A stretch of DNA of 64,000 bases from Sva-07 sp963728195 (GTDB taxonomy: Bacteria > Actinomycetota > Acidimicrobiia > Acidimicrobiales > Ilumatobacteraceae), in contig CAVSIX010000006.1 in assembly GCA_963728195.1 (NCBI GenBank), positions 1 to 64,000 of the forward strand, read 5' to 3'. The position numbers were made by a program, and so were the translations under genes. The first letter of the stretch is position 1. Every line of letters begins with the position of its first letter. Shown one piece after another: positions 32,071-41,481 of the stretch. A model generated the notes under the pieces. That model did not search any database and was not told the origin of the DNA. It saw only the letters and a program-made list of their open reading frames with translations.

Positions 32071-32240
32071 GAGCATCAACGAGTGTCACCGACCGCCGGC
32101 TGAGCATCCCAGTTGGGATCGCGTTTGGCCGACGGCGTGGCGGCGGTGGTCGTCGACTCTGTGATCATGTAGGTCGGCAGGCTGGTGAGGCGCATTGTCG
32201 GACGCCTCGGTCGTTCTGCGACGGTTCGCTCAGGTTTCGA

Positions 32241-32666
32241 TCACTGTCCGAGCCGGACGAACAGCCAATCCGCGAGCCCGTGCACCACGGTCACCACGAG
32301 CACAACCACGAAGATGCCAAAGAACCCGTTGATGTTCACGTCGTTGCCAAACACCAGATCGATCGTCCAGACGAACACGAACTTCGAAGCGAACATCACG
32401 AACCACACGCCGAGCGCCATCAAGGCGGTCGCGCCGCGGGAATCACGGTGTCGAAGGTGGCCGACGATCGCATCCTTCACAGCGACTGCCCCGCACGTCA
32501 GCACCTCGAGGACGATCGCAGCCAGGAACAGGTCGGTGAAGCTGTGCGCCTCGACGATCGATGTGTGGTCGTCGAAGAGCCCCAGCACAACCGCGTAGAT
32601 CAGGGTGCCGACGAAGAGCTCCTTGAAGAGGAGTTGTCGCGAGGTGAACGAGCGGGTTTCGTTCAT
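32241..32666 (-). CDS. Hypothetical membrane protein
   Basis: The 141-residue product (ATG 32666) has about four hydrophobic segments: LFVGTLIYAVVLGLF, LFLAAIVLEVLTCGAVAV, ALMALGVWFVMFASKFVFVW and FGIFVVVLVVTVVHGLADWL. A conserved-looking charged loop GHLRHRDSRG separates the second and third. No family is recognised. It marks the right boundary of the decayed region. Confidence 0.7.
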   Translation of the reverse strand: MNETRSFTSRQLLFKELFVGTLIYAVVLGLFDDHTSIVEAHSFTDLFLAAIVLEVLTCGAVAVKDAIVGHLRHRDSRGATALMALGVWFVMFASKFVFVWTIDLVFGNDVNINGFFGIFVVVLVVTVVHGLADWLFVRLGQ

Positions 32667-32748
32667 CGACGCAATGTAGGCGTCATGGTCACACGCCCGC
32701 TGCAAAGACGCCGCTGGCACGGTCGGCGATGTTCGTCGACGCGGTGGT

Positions 32749-33948
32749 TCAGGACGAGAGCAGCTCGGCTTGGATCGGAGCGGGAAAGCGCACGGTGAAG
32801 CGGGTGTCGCCCAACGCCTGCTCCAGCACGCGCGCCGTCGCCTCGACCTGAGCGCGGCGAGCCGGGGGCACGTCGGTCAGCCACCCGAGCGCGATGGTGC
32901 CGTCCTTACGTTGGACCCAACTGCCCACGACGCGGCCGTCGACCCAGATCGTGGGTCCGGCGTTGCCGTTGCGGTCGACGACGTGCGATGCGATCACGGC
33001 GTCGAGGTACCAGCTGCGTTCTTTCCAACCCATCGTCGTCGGATCGAGGCCGGGCAAGACTGCGACCCACTTCGACGATCCATGCACGACATCGAGGTCG
33101 TCTGGCGCGAGCCACGCATCGATGTCCCCGTCGGCGGTCTCCATCGCGACCACGACGGCGTGTGCGTCGTCCAGAGCCCGCCGGGTGTCGCGCAGCGTCC
33201 AGCCGGTCCACCACTGCACATCGGCGGTTGTTCCGGGCCCGAACGCGCGCAGCCAACGTCGCACCAGCTCGGCGGAGCCCTCACGGGGATCCATGCCCAC
33301 GATGCCGCCGGGCACCCAGTCGTCCATGGCGGCCCAGCGGTACTGGCTGTTGACCCAGGAGCCCATCGGGCGGCTGCGCACGACGACGCCCTCGAAGCCG
33401 AGGTGCAACATGATGCGTACGTGAGCGTGTTGGGTTGCGGCGTACGGCTTGCCCGGCGACAGATCGATCGGTTGCCGCAAGGCGGGCACTGCGTCGCCGA
33501 GCTGACGAGTCGACGCCTCACCGGCGCGGTGCAGCGCTGCCAGAATCTGCTCCTTGGCCGACGCGATCCAGTCGTCTCCGTGATCGGAGATGCCGTTGTC
33601 GGCAAGCAGCTTCACGAACCTGCGGTGCTCGGGCCCCAACAGCTTCGTCGTCGATGATGCGTGGGCGATCCGCGCGACCGAAGGCGTCGCGACCCACAGT
33701 GTGCGCCGCATCGCGTGGAACCGGATCACACTTCGCGCTTCGTACAGCGCGGCCTCCACCGCTGCGATCGAGGGGTGACGCATCCGGGCCAGCACCGAGA
33801 GGAACACCGACACCGGATCCGACGAATGCAGCGCCACGACCGAATCCCCGATCGCCGCAACGTCATCGGTTCGTGTCGAGGAGACCAGACGATGACGGTG
33901 CGCCAGCCGAGCGCGTCGTTCAACGACCGTGACGTGTCGCACTCCCAC
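32749..33948 (-). CDS. Winged-helix DNA-binding domain protein (HTH_42 family)
   Basis: The 399-residue protein has the HTH_42/winged-helix family layout. RLVSST at the N-terminus is followed by LHSSDPVSVFLSVLARM, a central TRQLGDAVPAL winged-helix, the W-W-T-G-W segment and a C-terminal PTIWVDGRVVGSW region. Relatives include the YcaQ family of interstrand crosslink-unhooking DNA glycosylases and many uncharacterised actinobacterial proteins. Involvement in DNA lesion repair is a reasonable guess only. Confidence 0.85.
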   Translation of the reverse strand: MGVRHVTVVERRARLAHRHRLVSSTRTDDVAAIGDSVVALHSSDPVSVFLSVLARMRHPSIAAVEAALYEARSVIRFHAMRRTLWVATPSVARIAHASSTTKLLGPEHRRFVKLLADNGISDHGDDWIASAKEQILAALHRAGEASTRQLGDAVPALRQPIDLSPGKPYAATQHAHVRIMLHLGFEGVVVRSRPMGSWVNSQYRWAAMDDWVPGGIVGMDPREGSAELVRRWLRAFGPGTTADVQWWTGWTLRDTRRALDDAHAVVVAMETADGDIDAWLAPDDLDVVHGSSKWVAVLPGLDPTTMGWKERSWYLDAVIASHVVDRNGNAGPTIWVDGRVVGSWVQRKDGTIALGWLTDVPPARRAQVEATARVLEQALGDTRFTVRFPAPIQAELLSS

Positions 33949-34007
33949 GGGTCCATGATGCCGGAGACGTCGTCGCGACGTCGACGGTCCGGGGCTACGG
34001 TTCCTGC

Positions 34008-35438
34008 ATGACGCTCCTCGATTTCCCGATCGTCGACGACCACACCTCGAAACTGTGGTCCGGTCTCGTGCCGGTGCTCTGCGAGTACATCGCGATCCCA
34101 GCGCTTTCTCCTGCCTTCGACGCCGACTGGGAGACCAGTGGCCACCTGGAGCGGGCGGTCGATCTGGTCACGTCGTGGTGCCGTGATCGGGCCATCCCCG
34201 ACATGACGGTCTCGGTCCATCGTCTCGAAGGTCGTACCCCGGTGGTCGTGTGCGACATCCCGTCGACGGCCGGCGCCGAGGAGGCGCCGCCGGTGCTGCT
34301 CTACGGCCACCTCGACAAGCAACCGGAGATGGAAGGCTGGCGCGACGACCTCGGTCCGTGGAAGCCGGTGCTCGAGGGCGACCGGCTGTACGGCCGAGGG
34401 GGAGCCGACGACGGCTACTCGGCGTTCGCCGCACTCGGTGCCGTCGAGGCGGTGCAGGCAGCAGGTGGCGCCCACCCTCGGTGTGTGGTGCTCATCGAAG
34501 CGAGCGAGGAGTCCGGCAGCCCCGACCTGCCCGCACACGTGGAGGCGCTCGCAGGTGTCATCGGGACGCCCCAGCTGATCGTGTGCCTGGACTCGGGTGC
34601 CGCCGACTACGAGCACCTGTGGATCACGACGTCGTTGCGGGGCATGGCCGACGGCAACCTCACGGTGCGCGTCGTCGAAGAGGGTCTGCACTCCGGCGGC
34701 TATGGCGGTGTGGTGCCCGACGCCTTCCGAATCCTGCGCCGCTTGCTCGAACGCATCGAGGACAGTGAGGACGGACGGGTGCTGCTCTCCGAGGCCTGGG
34801 TGACGGTGCCGCCCGAGACCCGGGCCGCACTCGCACGAGCAGCGGAGCTGGTCGGCGCCGGACGCGTGGCCGAGGTGCCGTGGACCCCGGGCGTCGGTCC
34901 CGTCACCGGTGACGACCCACTCGAGGCGTTGCTCGCCACCACCTGGCGACCGCAGCTGACGGTGGTCGGCCAGGACGGCTTGCCCGTCACCGCACGCGCC
35001 GGCAACGTCCTGCGTCCGGAGACGACGCTCAAGCTCTCGCTTCGCCTGCCGCCGCACGTCGATCCCGATGCGGTTCTCACAGCGCTCGAGCGCACCCTCA
35101 CCGCCGATGCGCCCTACGGCGCACAGGTCGCCTTCGGCGGCGGGAACGGGGCGTGGGGCTGGGCTGCTCCGCCGACTGCGCCGTGGCTCGACGATGCGCT
35201 GCAAGCGGCGTCCGACCGCTTCTTCGGCGCCCCGGCGCTCCAGTTCGGCGAAGGCGGCACGATCCCGTTCATGGCGATGCTCGGCCAGCGGTTCCCGGCG
35301 ACGCAGTTCCTGGTGACCGGCGTGCTGGGCCCGCACAGCAACGCCCACGGACCCAACGAGTTCCTCCATCTCCCCACGGGCCGCAAGGTCACCGCTGCGG
35401 TGGCCACGGTCCTTCACGCGTCTGCGCAACCACGCTGA
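34008..35438 (+). CDS. M20-family metallopeptidase
   Basis: The 476-residue enzyme hydrolyses peptide or amide bonds using two metal ions. Visible ligands are His101 and Asp103 (YGHLDKQ), Asp134 (GGADDG), and the catalytic Glu pair 167-168 (ASEESGS). A C-terminal metal His lies in GPHSNAHGPNE. A dimerisation domain interrupts the catalytic domain. The domain order is that of CNDP-like dipeptidases. ATG 34008 is well placed after a promoter-like gap shared with the divergent winged-helix gene. Confidence 0.93.
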   Translation: MTLLDFPIVDDHTSKLWSGLVPVLCEYIAIPALSPAFDADWETSGHLERAVDLVTSWCRDRAIPDMTVSVHRLEGRTPVVVCDIPSTAGAEEAPPVLLYGHLDKQPEMEGWRDDLGPWKPVLEGDRLYGRGGADDGYSAFAALGAVEAVQAAGGAHPRCVVLIEASEESGSPDLPAHVEALAGVIGTPQLIVCLDSGAADYEHLWITTSLRGMADGNLTVRVVEEGLHSGGYGGVVPDAFRILRRLLERIEDSEDGRVLLSEAWVTVPPETRAALARAAELVGAGRVAEVPWTPGVGPVTGDDPLEALLATTWRPQLTVVGQDGLPVTARAGNVLRPETTLKLSLRLPPHVDPDAVLTALERTLTADAPYGAQVAFGGGNGAWGWAAPPTAPWLDDALQAASDRFFGAPALQFGEGGTIPFMAMLGQRFPATQFLVTGVLGPHSNAHGPNEFLHLPTGRKVTAAVATVLHASAQPR

Positions 35439-35502
35439 CGGCCGGGCCCATGCGGTAGCGACCTGCGTCGGTCGTTGCGGTTCGGTTGCGCAGCGATCGG
35501 AG

Positions 35503-37161
35503 TCAGCCAGTCCCCGGCCCCCAGGGAATCCCGAGCAGGTACCATCCCGAGAAGAACAACGTCCACACCACGGTGAGGGCAACGAAATACGGCAGCATCA
35601 GGGCGATCACCGTGCCGATCCCCGAGCGCTTGTCGTAGCGCAGCGCGAACACGACGATCAACGGGAAGTACGCCATGATCGGCGTCACGATGTTGATCGG
35701 GGAGTCGGCGACTCGATAGGCGGCCAGCACCACCTCGGGCTCGACGCCCAGGCGCAGGAACAGTGGGATGAAGATGGGTGCGAGCAGGGCCCACTTGGCG
35801 ATCGCCTGCGGCATGATGATCCCCACCACGAGCGTGATCAGCATCGCGACCAGCAGCAGGCCGAGGGTTCCGATGCTCCAGTTCTCGATGAGGTCGCCCA
35901 GCTTCACCGCCGCGATCTGCGGGATGTTGGAGTAGTTGAAGTAGGCGATGAACTGAGCGATGAGCAGGAAGAGGAACAGCAGCCCCGCCATGCCCGCCCA
36001 CGACTTGGTGACGGCGTTGATCGCTTCGGTGCTCGTCGTGAGGGTGCCTGCTCCGCGTCCATAGCCCAGACCAGCCGCCAGGAACAGCAGCGCGATGATC
36101 ACGATCAGGCTGTCCATGAACGGTGAGGTGCCGATGACGCTGCCGGTCTCGGGGTCTCGCAGCGGAGCGCCGGACGGCACGGTCAGCAGCAGCACCGCAA
36201 CGACGACGGCCACGAAGGCGATGCCGGCCCACCGCAGTCCGCGTGAGTCCTGGTCGGGGGTGATGCCCTCGAAGACGTCGGGCTGATCGCGCAGCTCGTC
36301 GCCCGACGGGGCCACCGACGGGTCGTACGTGCCGAGACGAGGCTCGACCAGCCGTCGGCTCACGATGGCGAGCAGGATCGTGAGCACGATCGTGGAGCCG
36401 ATGCCGAAGTACAGGTTGGCCGTGATGTCGATCGTCCGTCCGGGTTCCACCAGCCCGATCGACTCATTGGTGATCTCGGTGAGCACGGCGTCGGTGGGCG
36501 TGATGAGCAGGTTGACGCCGAAGCCTCCCGCCACACCGGCGAAGGCGGCGGCCATGCCGGCGATCGGATGGCGACCGACGCTGTGGAACGCGGCGGCGCC
36601 GAGCGGGATGAGCACGAGGTAGCCGGCGTCGGAGGCGATGCTCGAGACCACACCGAGGCCGACGATGATGTAGGTCAGGGTGCCGGGGGAGGAGACGTCG
36701 ACCAGTTTGCGGATCAACGACGCGATGAGCCCGGACACCTCCGAGACGCCGACGCCGATCATCACGATGAGGATGATCCCCATCGCGGTGAAGGCCATGA
36801 AGTTCTGCACGAACGAGGTGAACAGGAAGCGGATGCCGTCGTCCGAGAGCAGGCTCTGGATCTCGGTGGTCTCGGTGACGATCTCGTAGGAGTCTGCGTC
36901 GGCCTGCTCGCCGGAGATCAGCTCGCCCGGCAGGATCGACCCGCCGATGTCGATCTCCTGAGCGATCTCGACCGGAGGCTTCACCACCTCGTACGTCGCA
37001 CTCCAACCGACCCAGGCCAGGATCTGCGACAGCAGGATCAGGCCGACGCAGAGGCCGATGAACAGCACCGCTGGATGCGGCACCTTGTTGCCGATGCGCT
37101 CGATGAATCCCAGGAGCCGTTGGAGCGCACCCTCCTGCGCCTCGAGTCCGACGTCGCTCAC
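35503..37161 (-). CDS. AbgT-family transporter
   Basis: The 552-residue membrane protein belongs to the AbgT family, which moves p-aminobenzoyl-glutamate inward or exports sulfonamides. It has about eleven helices. The family segment SGLIASLIRKLVDVSSPGTL and the hairpin motifs around GFGVNLLITPTDAVLTE and FPLIVVFALRYDKRSGIGTV are present. A peptidase of the M20 family, which includes the AbgA/AbgB p-aminobenzoyl-glutamate hydrolases, is convergent with it. Linkage of transporter and peptidase is suggestive of a shared substrate. Confidence 0.93.
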   Translation of the reverse strand: MSDVGLEAQEGALQRLLGFIERIGNKVPHPAVLFIGLCVGLILLSQILAWVGWSATYEVVKPPVEIAQEIDIGGSILPGELISGEQADADSYEIVTETTEIQSLLSDDGIRFLFTSFVQNFMAFTAMGIILIVMIGVGVSEVSGLIASLIRKLVDVSSPGTLTYIIVGLGVVSSIASDAGYLVLIPLGAAAFHSVGRHPIAGMAAAFAGVAGGFGVNLLITPTDAVLTEITNESIGLVEPGRTIDITANLYFGIGSTIVLTILLAIVSRRLVEPRLGTYDPSVAPSGDELRDQPDVFEGITPDQDSRGLRWAGIAFVAVVVAVLLLTVPSGAPLRDPETGSVIGTSPFMDSLIVIIALLFLAAGLGYGRGAGTLTTSTEAINAVTKSWAGMAGLLFLFLLIAQFIAYFNYSNIPQIAAVKLGDLIENWSIGTLGLLLVAMLITLVVGIIMPQAIAKWALLAPIFIPLFLRLGVEPEVVLAAYRVADSPINIVTPIMAYFPLIVVFALRYDKRSGIGTVIALMLPYFVALTVVWTLFFSGWYLLGIPWGPGTG

Positions 37162-37257
37162 CCCACACCTCTCTCCCCGCTGACGGTGCCAGTCGACGAC
37201 TGTTCGTCGGCTGTTGGCGACGAACAGTACGCCAACGGCGGGTCGGACGCCGTTCCT

Positions 37258-37545
37258 CTACGGATCAGGAGTGGGGCGCAACACGCGCTTGTCGTACTTG
37301 AGTGCTTCCATGAGTTCGTCGACGATCTCGGCCCCGCGGCCGGCGGTCACGGCCTCGGCGACATGCGTCTCGAGGTGGTGACGGAACACCTCCCGACTCG
37401 TGCTCTCGAGCGTGCCCTGCACGGCGGAGAGCTGCTTCATGATGTCGGGGCACCACGCTTCGTTCTCGACCATCCGGATGATCCCGTCGAGGTGCCCCCG
37501 AGCCGTCTTCAGCCGAGTGGTGACCGTTCGCATGTAGTCGTCCAT
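37258..37545 (-). CDS. CsoR/RcnR-family metal-responsive repressor
   Basis: The 95-residue all-helical repressor has the family core RLKTARGHLDGIIRMVENEA. The metal-site positions read Cys32, His57 and His61, spaced 25 and 4 as in CsoR, but the third ligand is His instead of Cys. This X-C-H-H set resembles RcnR more than copper CsoR. It is divergent from the CopB-type ATPase, with two palindromes between them. ATG 37545 starts the conserved domain; the longer frame runs into the operator. Confidence 0.9.
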   Translation of the reverse strand: MDDYMRTVTTRLKTARGHLDGIIRMVENEAWCPDIMKQLSAVQGTLESTSREVFRHHLETHVAEAVTAGRGAEIVDELMEALKYDKRVLRPTPDP

Positions 37546-37563
37546 GGTCCACGTTAACCCACC

Positions 37564-37598
37564 CCACCTCAGGTGGAACCCCACCCCAGGTGGGGTGG
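37564..37598. promoter_or_regulatory. Tandem G-tract palindromes between the metal repressor and copB
   Basis: CCACCT-C-AGGTGG (37564-37576) and CCACCCCA-GG-TGGGGTGG (37581-37598) are perfect palindromes. C/G-tract inverted repeats are the known operator style of CsoR/RcnR proteins. They lie in the 107-bp gap between the repressor start and the ATPase start and could silence both promoters. Confidence 0.75.
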
Positions 37599-37652
37599 AA
37601 TAAACGAAGTTTGCAGCGGTTGTGGTAGTCACACACCGAGAGAGGAATCGCC

Positions 37653-39770
37653 ATGCCGAGGATCACCGAAAACGCCCACACGGCGCACGCCCACACGACG
37701 CACGTCGCACTCGCCGCCGAGGCCACCGACGACGCACTTGGCGCCAACGACGATGCGCACGACGCGCACGACGCACACGGCTCCGGCCACGACGGTCACG
37801 GCGGCGGTCACGGCGATCACGTCGAGATGTTCCGCCGACGGTTCTGGTGGAGTCTGCTGTTGACCGTGCCGTTGGTGGTGACGAGCCACATGGTCATGGA
37901 CTGGTTCGACTACGAACTGGAGTTCGTGGGCATCGGCTGGGTCGGCCCGGTGCTCGGCACCGTTCTGTTCTTCTGGGGCGGCCAGCCGTTCCTCGCCGGC
38001 GGGCGCCACGAAGCCCGCATGCGCACGCCGGGAATGATGCTGCTCATCGCTATGGCGATCACCGTGGCCTACGTCGCTTCGATGGCGACCTCGCTCGGCT
38101 GGTTCGATCTCGACTTCTGGTGGGAGCTCGGCGCCTTGATCTCGATCATGCTGCTCGGGCACTGGCAGGAGATGAAGGCGCTCGGCCACGCCCAAGATGC
38201 GCTGTCGGCGCTTGCCGCACTGCTGCCCGATCAAGCCGAACGCATCGGTGACGACGGCACCGTGGAGACGGTGCCCGCTGGCGCCCTGCGGCCGGGTGAC
38301 ACGGCGCTGGTGCGCTCGGGTGGCAGGGTGCCTGCCGACGGCGAGATCGTCGACGGCGCCGCCGAGCTCGACGAATCGATGATCACCGGCGAATCTCGAC
38401 CGGTGCCCAAGACCGCCGGTGACGCCGTCGTGGCCGGAACGGTGTCGACCGACTCGGCGATCCGGATCCGGGTGACCGCCGTCGGCGACGACACCGCACT
38501 CGCAGGCATCGGCCGCCTCGTCGCCGAGGCACAACAGTCCCGGTCGCACAGCCAGGTGCTCGCCGACAGAGCCGCTGCACTGTTGTTCTACGTGGCGACC
38601 GCCGCTGCCGCCGTCACCGCCATCGCCTGGGTCGCCATCGGCAACAGCGACGAAGCGGTCGTCCGTGTCGTCACGGTCCTGGTCATCTCCTGCCCTCACG
38701 CCCTCGGCCTCGCCATCCCGTTGACCACGTCGCTGTCGAGCGCCGTCGGGGCACGCAACGGCGTGCTCGTCAAGAACCGCCTGGCCCTCGAAGCCAGCCG
38801 GACCGTCGATGCGGTGCTGTTCGACAAGACCGGCACCCTGACCCGCGGTGAACACGCCGTCATCGGTGTCGCCACCACGACAGGAATCGACGATGCCGAA
38901 CTGCTCCGTGTCGCCGGCGGCGTCGAATCCGACAGCGAACATCCCCTCGCCCGTGCGATCGTCGTCGCCGCCCGAGACCGGGGCCCGATCGCCTCTGCGA
39001 CGCAGTTTCGATCCCTCACCGGGCGTGGCGTCGAAGCAACGATCGACGACTCCACCTACGCGATCGGCGGCCCGGCACTGCTGCGTGAACGCCAACTCGA
39101 CGTGCCCGACGAACTCGCCGACGCCGTCCGAGCGTGGGAACAGCGCGGTGCTGCCATCCTGCACGTCGTGCGCGACGGCACGATCATCGGATCGCTCGCA
39201 CTCGAAGACCAGATCCGCCCCGAAGCCCGCCAAGCAGTCGACCAACTCAGGGCCCGAGGTCTGCGGGTCGTCATGATCACCGGCGACGCCCGCCAGGTCG
39301 CCGACGCCGTCGGCCGCGACCTCGGCCTCGACGAGGTGTTCGCCGAAGTACTCCCCGAGGACAAGGCGGCCAAGGTCGCCGAGCTTCAACAGCGAGGACA
39401 GCGTGTCGCCATGGTCGGCGACGGCGTCAACGACGCACCCGCCCTCGCCCGAGCCGACGTCGGCATCGCCATCGGCGCCGGCACCGACGTCGCCATCGAA
39501 TCCGCCGGACTGATCCTGGCCAGCTCCGATCCCCGCGGGGTCGTCGCCATCATCCGGCTCGCCAGAGCCACCTACCGTAAGTCGCTCCAGAACCTGACGT
39601 GGGCAGCCGGCTACAACGCCATCGCCATCCCCCTTGCCGCAGGAGCCCTCGCTTCGATCGGCTTCACCTTGTCACCCGCCGTCGGCGCCGTGCTGATGAG
39701 CCTGTCCACCATCATCGTCGCCCTCAACGCCCAACTCCTGCGACGCCTCGAACTCCACCCCGAGACATGA
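37653..39770 (+). CDS. copB: CopB-type heavy-metal P-type ATPase
   Basis: This 705-residue P1B-type ATPase exports metal, probably Cu2+ or Ag+. A histidine-rich N-terminus (about 15 His in residues 9-57) replaces the usual CxxC domain. The transport motif is CPH at 347-349, the P1B-3 (CopB) hallmark. TGES is at 245-248 (actuator) and DKTGT at 391-395 (phosphorylated Asp). The nucleotide-domain SEHPLA and the hinge GDGVNDAPA follow. It is controlled by the adjacent divergent repressor. Confidence 0.95.
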   Translation: MPRITENAHTAHAHTTHVALAAEATDDALGANDDAHDAHDAHGSGHDGHGGGHGDHVEMFRRRFWWSLLLTVPLVVTSHMVMDWFDYELEFVGIGWVGPVLGTVLFFWGGQPFLAGGRHEARMRTPGMMLLIAMAITVAYVASMATSLGWFDLDFWWELGALISIMLLGHWQEMKALGHAQDALSALAALLPDQAERIGDDGTVETVPAGALRPGDTALVRSGGRVPADGEIVDGAAELDESMITGESRPVPKTAGDAVVAGTVSTDSAIRIRVTAVGDDTALAGIGRLVAEAQQSRSHSQVLADRAAALLFYVATAAAAVTAIAWVAIGNSDEAVVRVVTVLVISCPHALGLAIPLTTSLSSAVGARNGVLVKNRLALEASRTVDAVLFDKTGTLTRGEHAVIGVATTTGIDDAELLRVAGGVESDSEHPLARAIVVAARDRGPIASATQFRSLTGRGVEATIDDSTYAIGGPALLRERQLDVPDELADAVRAWEQRGAAILHVVRDGTIIGSLALEDQIRPEARQAVDQLRARGLRVVMITGDARQVADAVGRDLGLDEVFAEVLPEDKAAKVAELQQRGQRVAMVGDGVNDAPALARADVGIAIGAGTDVAIESAGLILASSDPRGVVAIIRLARATYRKSLQNLTWAAGYNAIAIPLAAGALASIGFTLSPAVGAVLMSLSTIIVALNAQLLRRLELHPET

Positions 39771-39801
39771 CCCGACAGTGCTCCTCGCCGTCCGGCCGAA
39801 C

Positions 39802-40299
39802 TCAGTCCTCGATGACGTCGAGGCCCTGCTCACGCAGCCGTGCGATGTTGTCCAGCATTCCGTTCAACACCTCGGGAGGGTGTCCCACCCACTGCTGCAG
39901 CTCAGCGACGATGCGCAGTGGATGGCGGGTGCGGTAGGACTGTGTGACGTTGCCGGGGAACCGCTTGTTCGTCACGTTCGGATCGTCCTCGAACGGTCCC
40001 GTCGGCTCGACGACGTAGACGTGTCCCCGCTCGGCCGACCCGGCGAGCGCGGTGGCCAGTTCTGCTCCCCAGACGGCCGTCTCGACGAGTGCGGAGAAGT
40101 AGACGTTGTTCGACACGCGGCCATCGTGGAAGTTGGAACCTCGACCGGGCAGCAGCTGATCGCCGACTTCGAAGGTGATTTTCGTCCCGTGGTAGAACGG
40201 CCCCTCGACGTGCTGGAACCGATCGAACGTCACCGGGACGTAGGCGGTCTCGGTCGGGCCCTCGTCCTCCGTCTGGTCGTGCTGTTCCGGGCCGGTCAT
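39802..40299 (-). CDS. arr: NAD+-rifampin ADP-ribosyltransferase
   Basis: This 165-residue enzyme transfers ADP-ribose from NAD+ to rifamycins, inactivating them. The Arr signature is clear: FYHGTKITFEVGDQLLPGRG near the start, VYFSALVETAVWGAELA, VYVVEPTGPFEDDPN, and KRFPGNVTQSYRTRHPLRIV. The length is a little above the usual ~140. It is convergent with copB, 31 bp apart. Chromosomal arr homologues are widespread in environmental Actinomycetota. Confidence 0.93.
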   Translation of the reverse strand: MTGPEQHDQTEDEGPTETAYVPVTFDRFQHVEGPFYHGTKITFEVGDQLLPGRGSNFHDGRVSNNVYFSALVETAVWGAELATALAGSAERGHVYVVEPTGPFEDDPNVTNKRFPGNVTQSYRTRHPLRIVAELQQWVGHPPEVLNGMLDNIARLREQGLDVIED

Positions 40300-40322
40300 C
40301 GAGTCCTCCGGTGTCGTGGCGG

Positions 40323-40550
40323 TCAGGCCGAGAGCACCTCGCGAGCGGTGTCGGCATCGGTGGCGCGCACCTCGAGTTCGATTTCTTGGCCTTCGGTGGG
40401 GATCGACCCGCCGCCCTCGTTGTCGACGATCACGCTCTCGATGCCGAATCCGCGCAGCTTGGCCTGGGCGATTTCGGCCTCACCGACGGATCCGAATGCG
40501 CCGACGATCACCGGCTCTGGGTGGCCCTGCTCCTGGCTGCTCATCAGCAT
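40323..40550 (-). CDS. DUF2007-like signal-transducing protein
   Basis: The 75-residue protein has the DUF2007 pattern: VIVGAFGSVGEAEIAQAKLR, GIESVIVDNEGG, and a C-terminal IELEVRATDADTAREVL. The family is related to PII-like folds and has no settled function. Starts at ATG 40550 or 40544. It lies 23 bp upstream of arr. Confidence 0.75.
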   Translation of the reverse strand: MLMSSQEQGHPEPVIVGAFGSVGEAEIAQAKLRGFGIESVIVDNEGGGSIPTEGQEIELEVRATDADTAREVLSA

Positions 40551-40597
40551 TTCCTAGCACGTCCGGGTGGTGACGCATCCTCACGGCAGGCGCACGT

Positions 40598-41374
40598 TCA
40601 GCCGGCCGGTGGCGGCGAGTTCTGGGTGATCTGAGCGCGGACCGCAGCGACCGCCCGGTCGAGTTCGTTCAGCCGAGCGGCGAGTGCGTCGGCGTCGATC
40701 GTCTCGGGTTGGTCCGACGACGGCGGCGCATCGTCGCCGAACCCGAAGAACGATGCCAGCGCACCAGCCATGATGCCCAGCACCGCCAGGCCGGAGAACA
40801 TCAGCACGACGGCACTCAGCCGACCGTTGCGTGTGATCGGGTAGACGTCGCCGTAGCCGACTGTCGTGATCGTGACCGTCGCCCACCACACGGCGTCGCC
40901 GAAGTCGGCGAAGTTGTCGTTGACCGGGTGCTCGGCGACGTAGGCGATGTAGGCGCACACGGCGATGATCGCCGCGGTGACGATGCCGACCTGACCGAGT
41001 TGTCGCGCGAGTCGCCGCATCGCGCCGCCGCTCGCCTTGGTGATTCGTGCCAGCCGGGCAAGTCGGGCGAGTGCGAGGAATCGAGCGTCGCCCATCCCGG
41101 GGATCAGGAACCACGGTGCAGTGAAGATCACCACGCCGAGGTCGAACTGGCCCCGGCGGTTGCGGAAGTACGCAGGCTGCAGCCGGACGTGGACGACGAA
41201 GTCGGCAACGAAGACGAACCAGGTTGCGACGAGCACGATCTCGTTGATGCCGGAGTCGACGCCGCCGTAGGTCATCAGGATCGGCAGGATCGCCGACACG
41301 AGGATCGGTAGCCGCATGCGCTGCTCGAACCGAGCGAGCTGGTCGGCGTCCGCCGTGGGCGTGCTCGCAGCCAT
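40598..41374 (-). CDS. Voltage-gated-like potassium channel (6TM)
   Basis: The 258-residue membrane protein has the K+ selectivity filter TVGYGD (171-176) between S5 and S6, and an Arg-rich S4-like helix (RFLALARLARLARITK, about 98-113) marking a voltage sensor. S1-S3 precede it. The tail after S6 is short and acidic with a possible coiled coil (DALAARLNELDRAVAAVRAQ). ATG 41374 gives the full-length channel. Confidence 0.92.
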   Translation of the reverse strand: MAASTPTADADQLARFEQRMRLPILVSAILPILMTYGGVDSGINEIVLVATWFVFVADFVVHVRLQPAYFRNRRGQFDLGVVIFTAPWFLIPGMGDARFLALARLARLARITKASGGAMRRLARQLGQVGIVTAAIIAVCAYIAYVAEHPVNDNFADFGDAVWWATVTITTVGYGDVYPITRNGRLSAVVLMFSGLAVLGIMAGALASFFGFGDDAPPSSDQPETIDADALAARLNELDRAVAAVRAQITQNSPPPAG

Positions 41375-41481
41375 CGCCAGACAGTACGAGCTGTGGCTCC
41401 GACCCTGCGGTCTTTCGCACCAGTGGCGGATCGTGAGCGTCTCGGCGTGATGCCTGACGTGACAGCGGACAGAATGAGACC

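Noticed and set aside
37629..39389. 586-residue antisense frame over copB
   Set aside because: The P-type ATPase on the plus strand has all motifs; this is its mirror.
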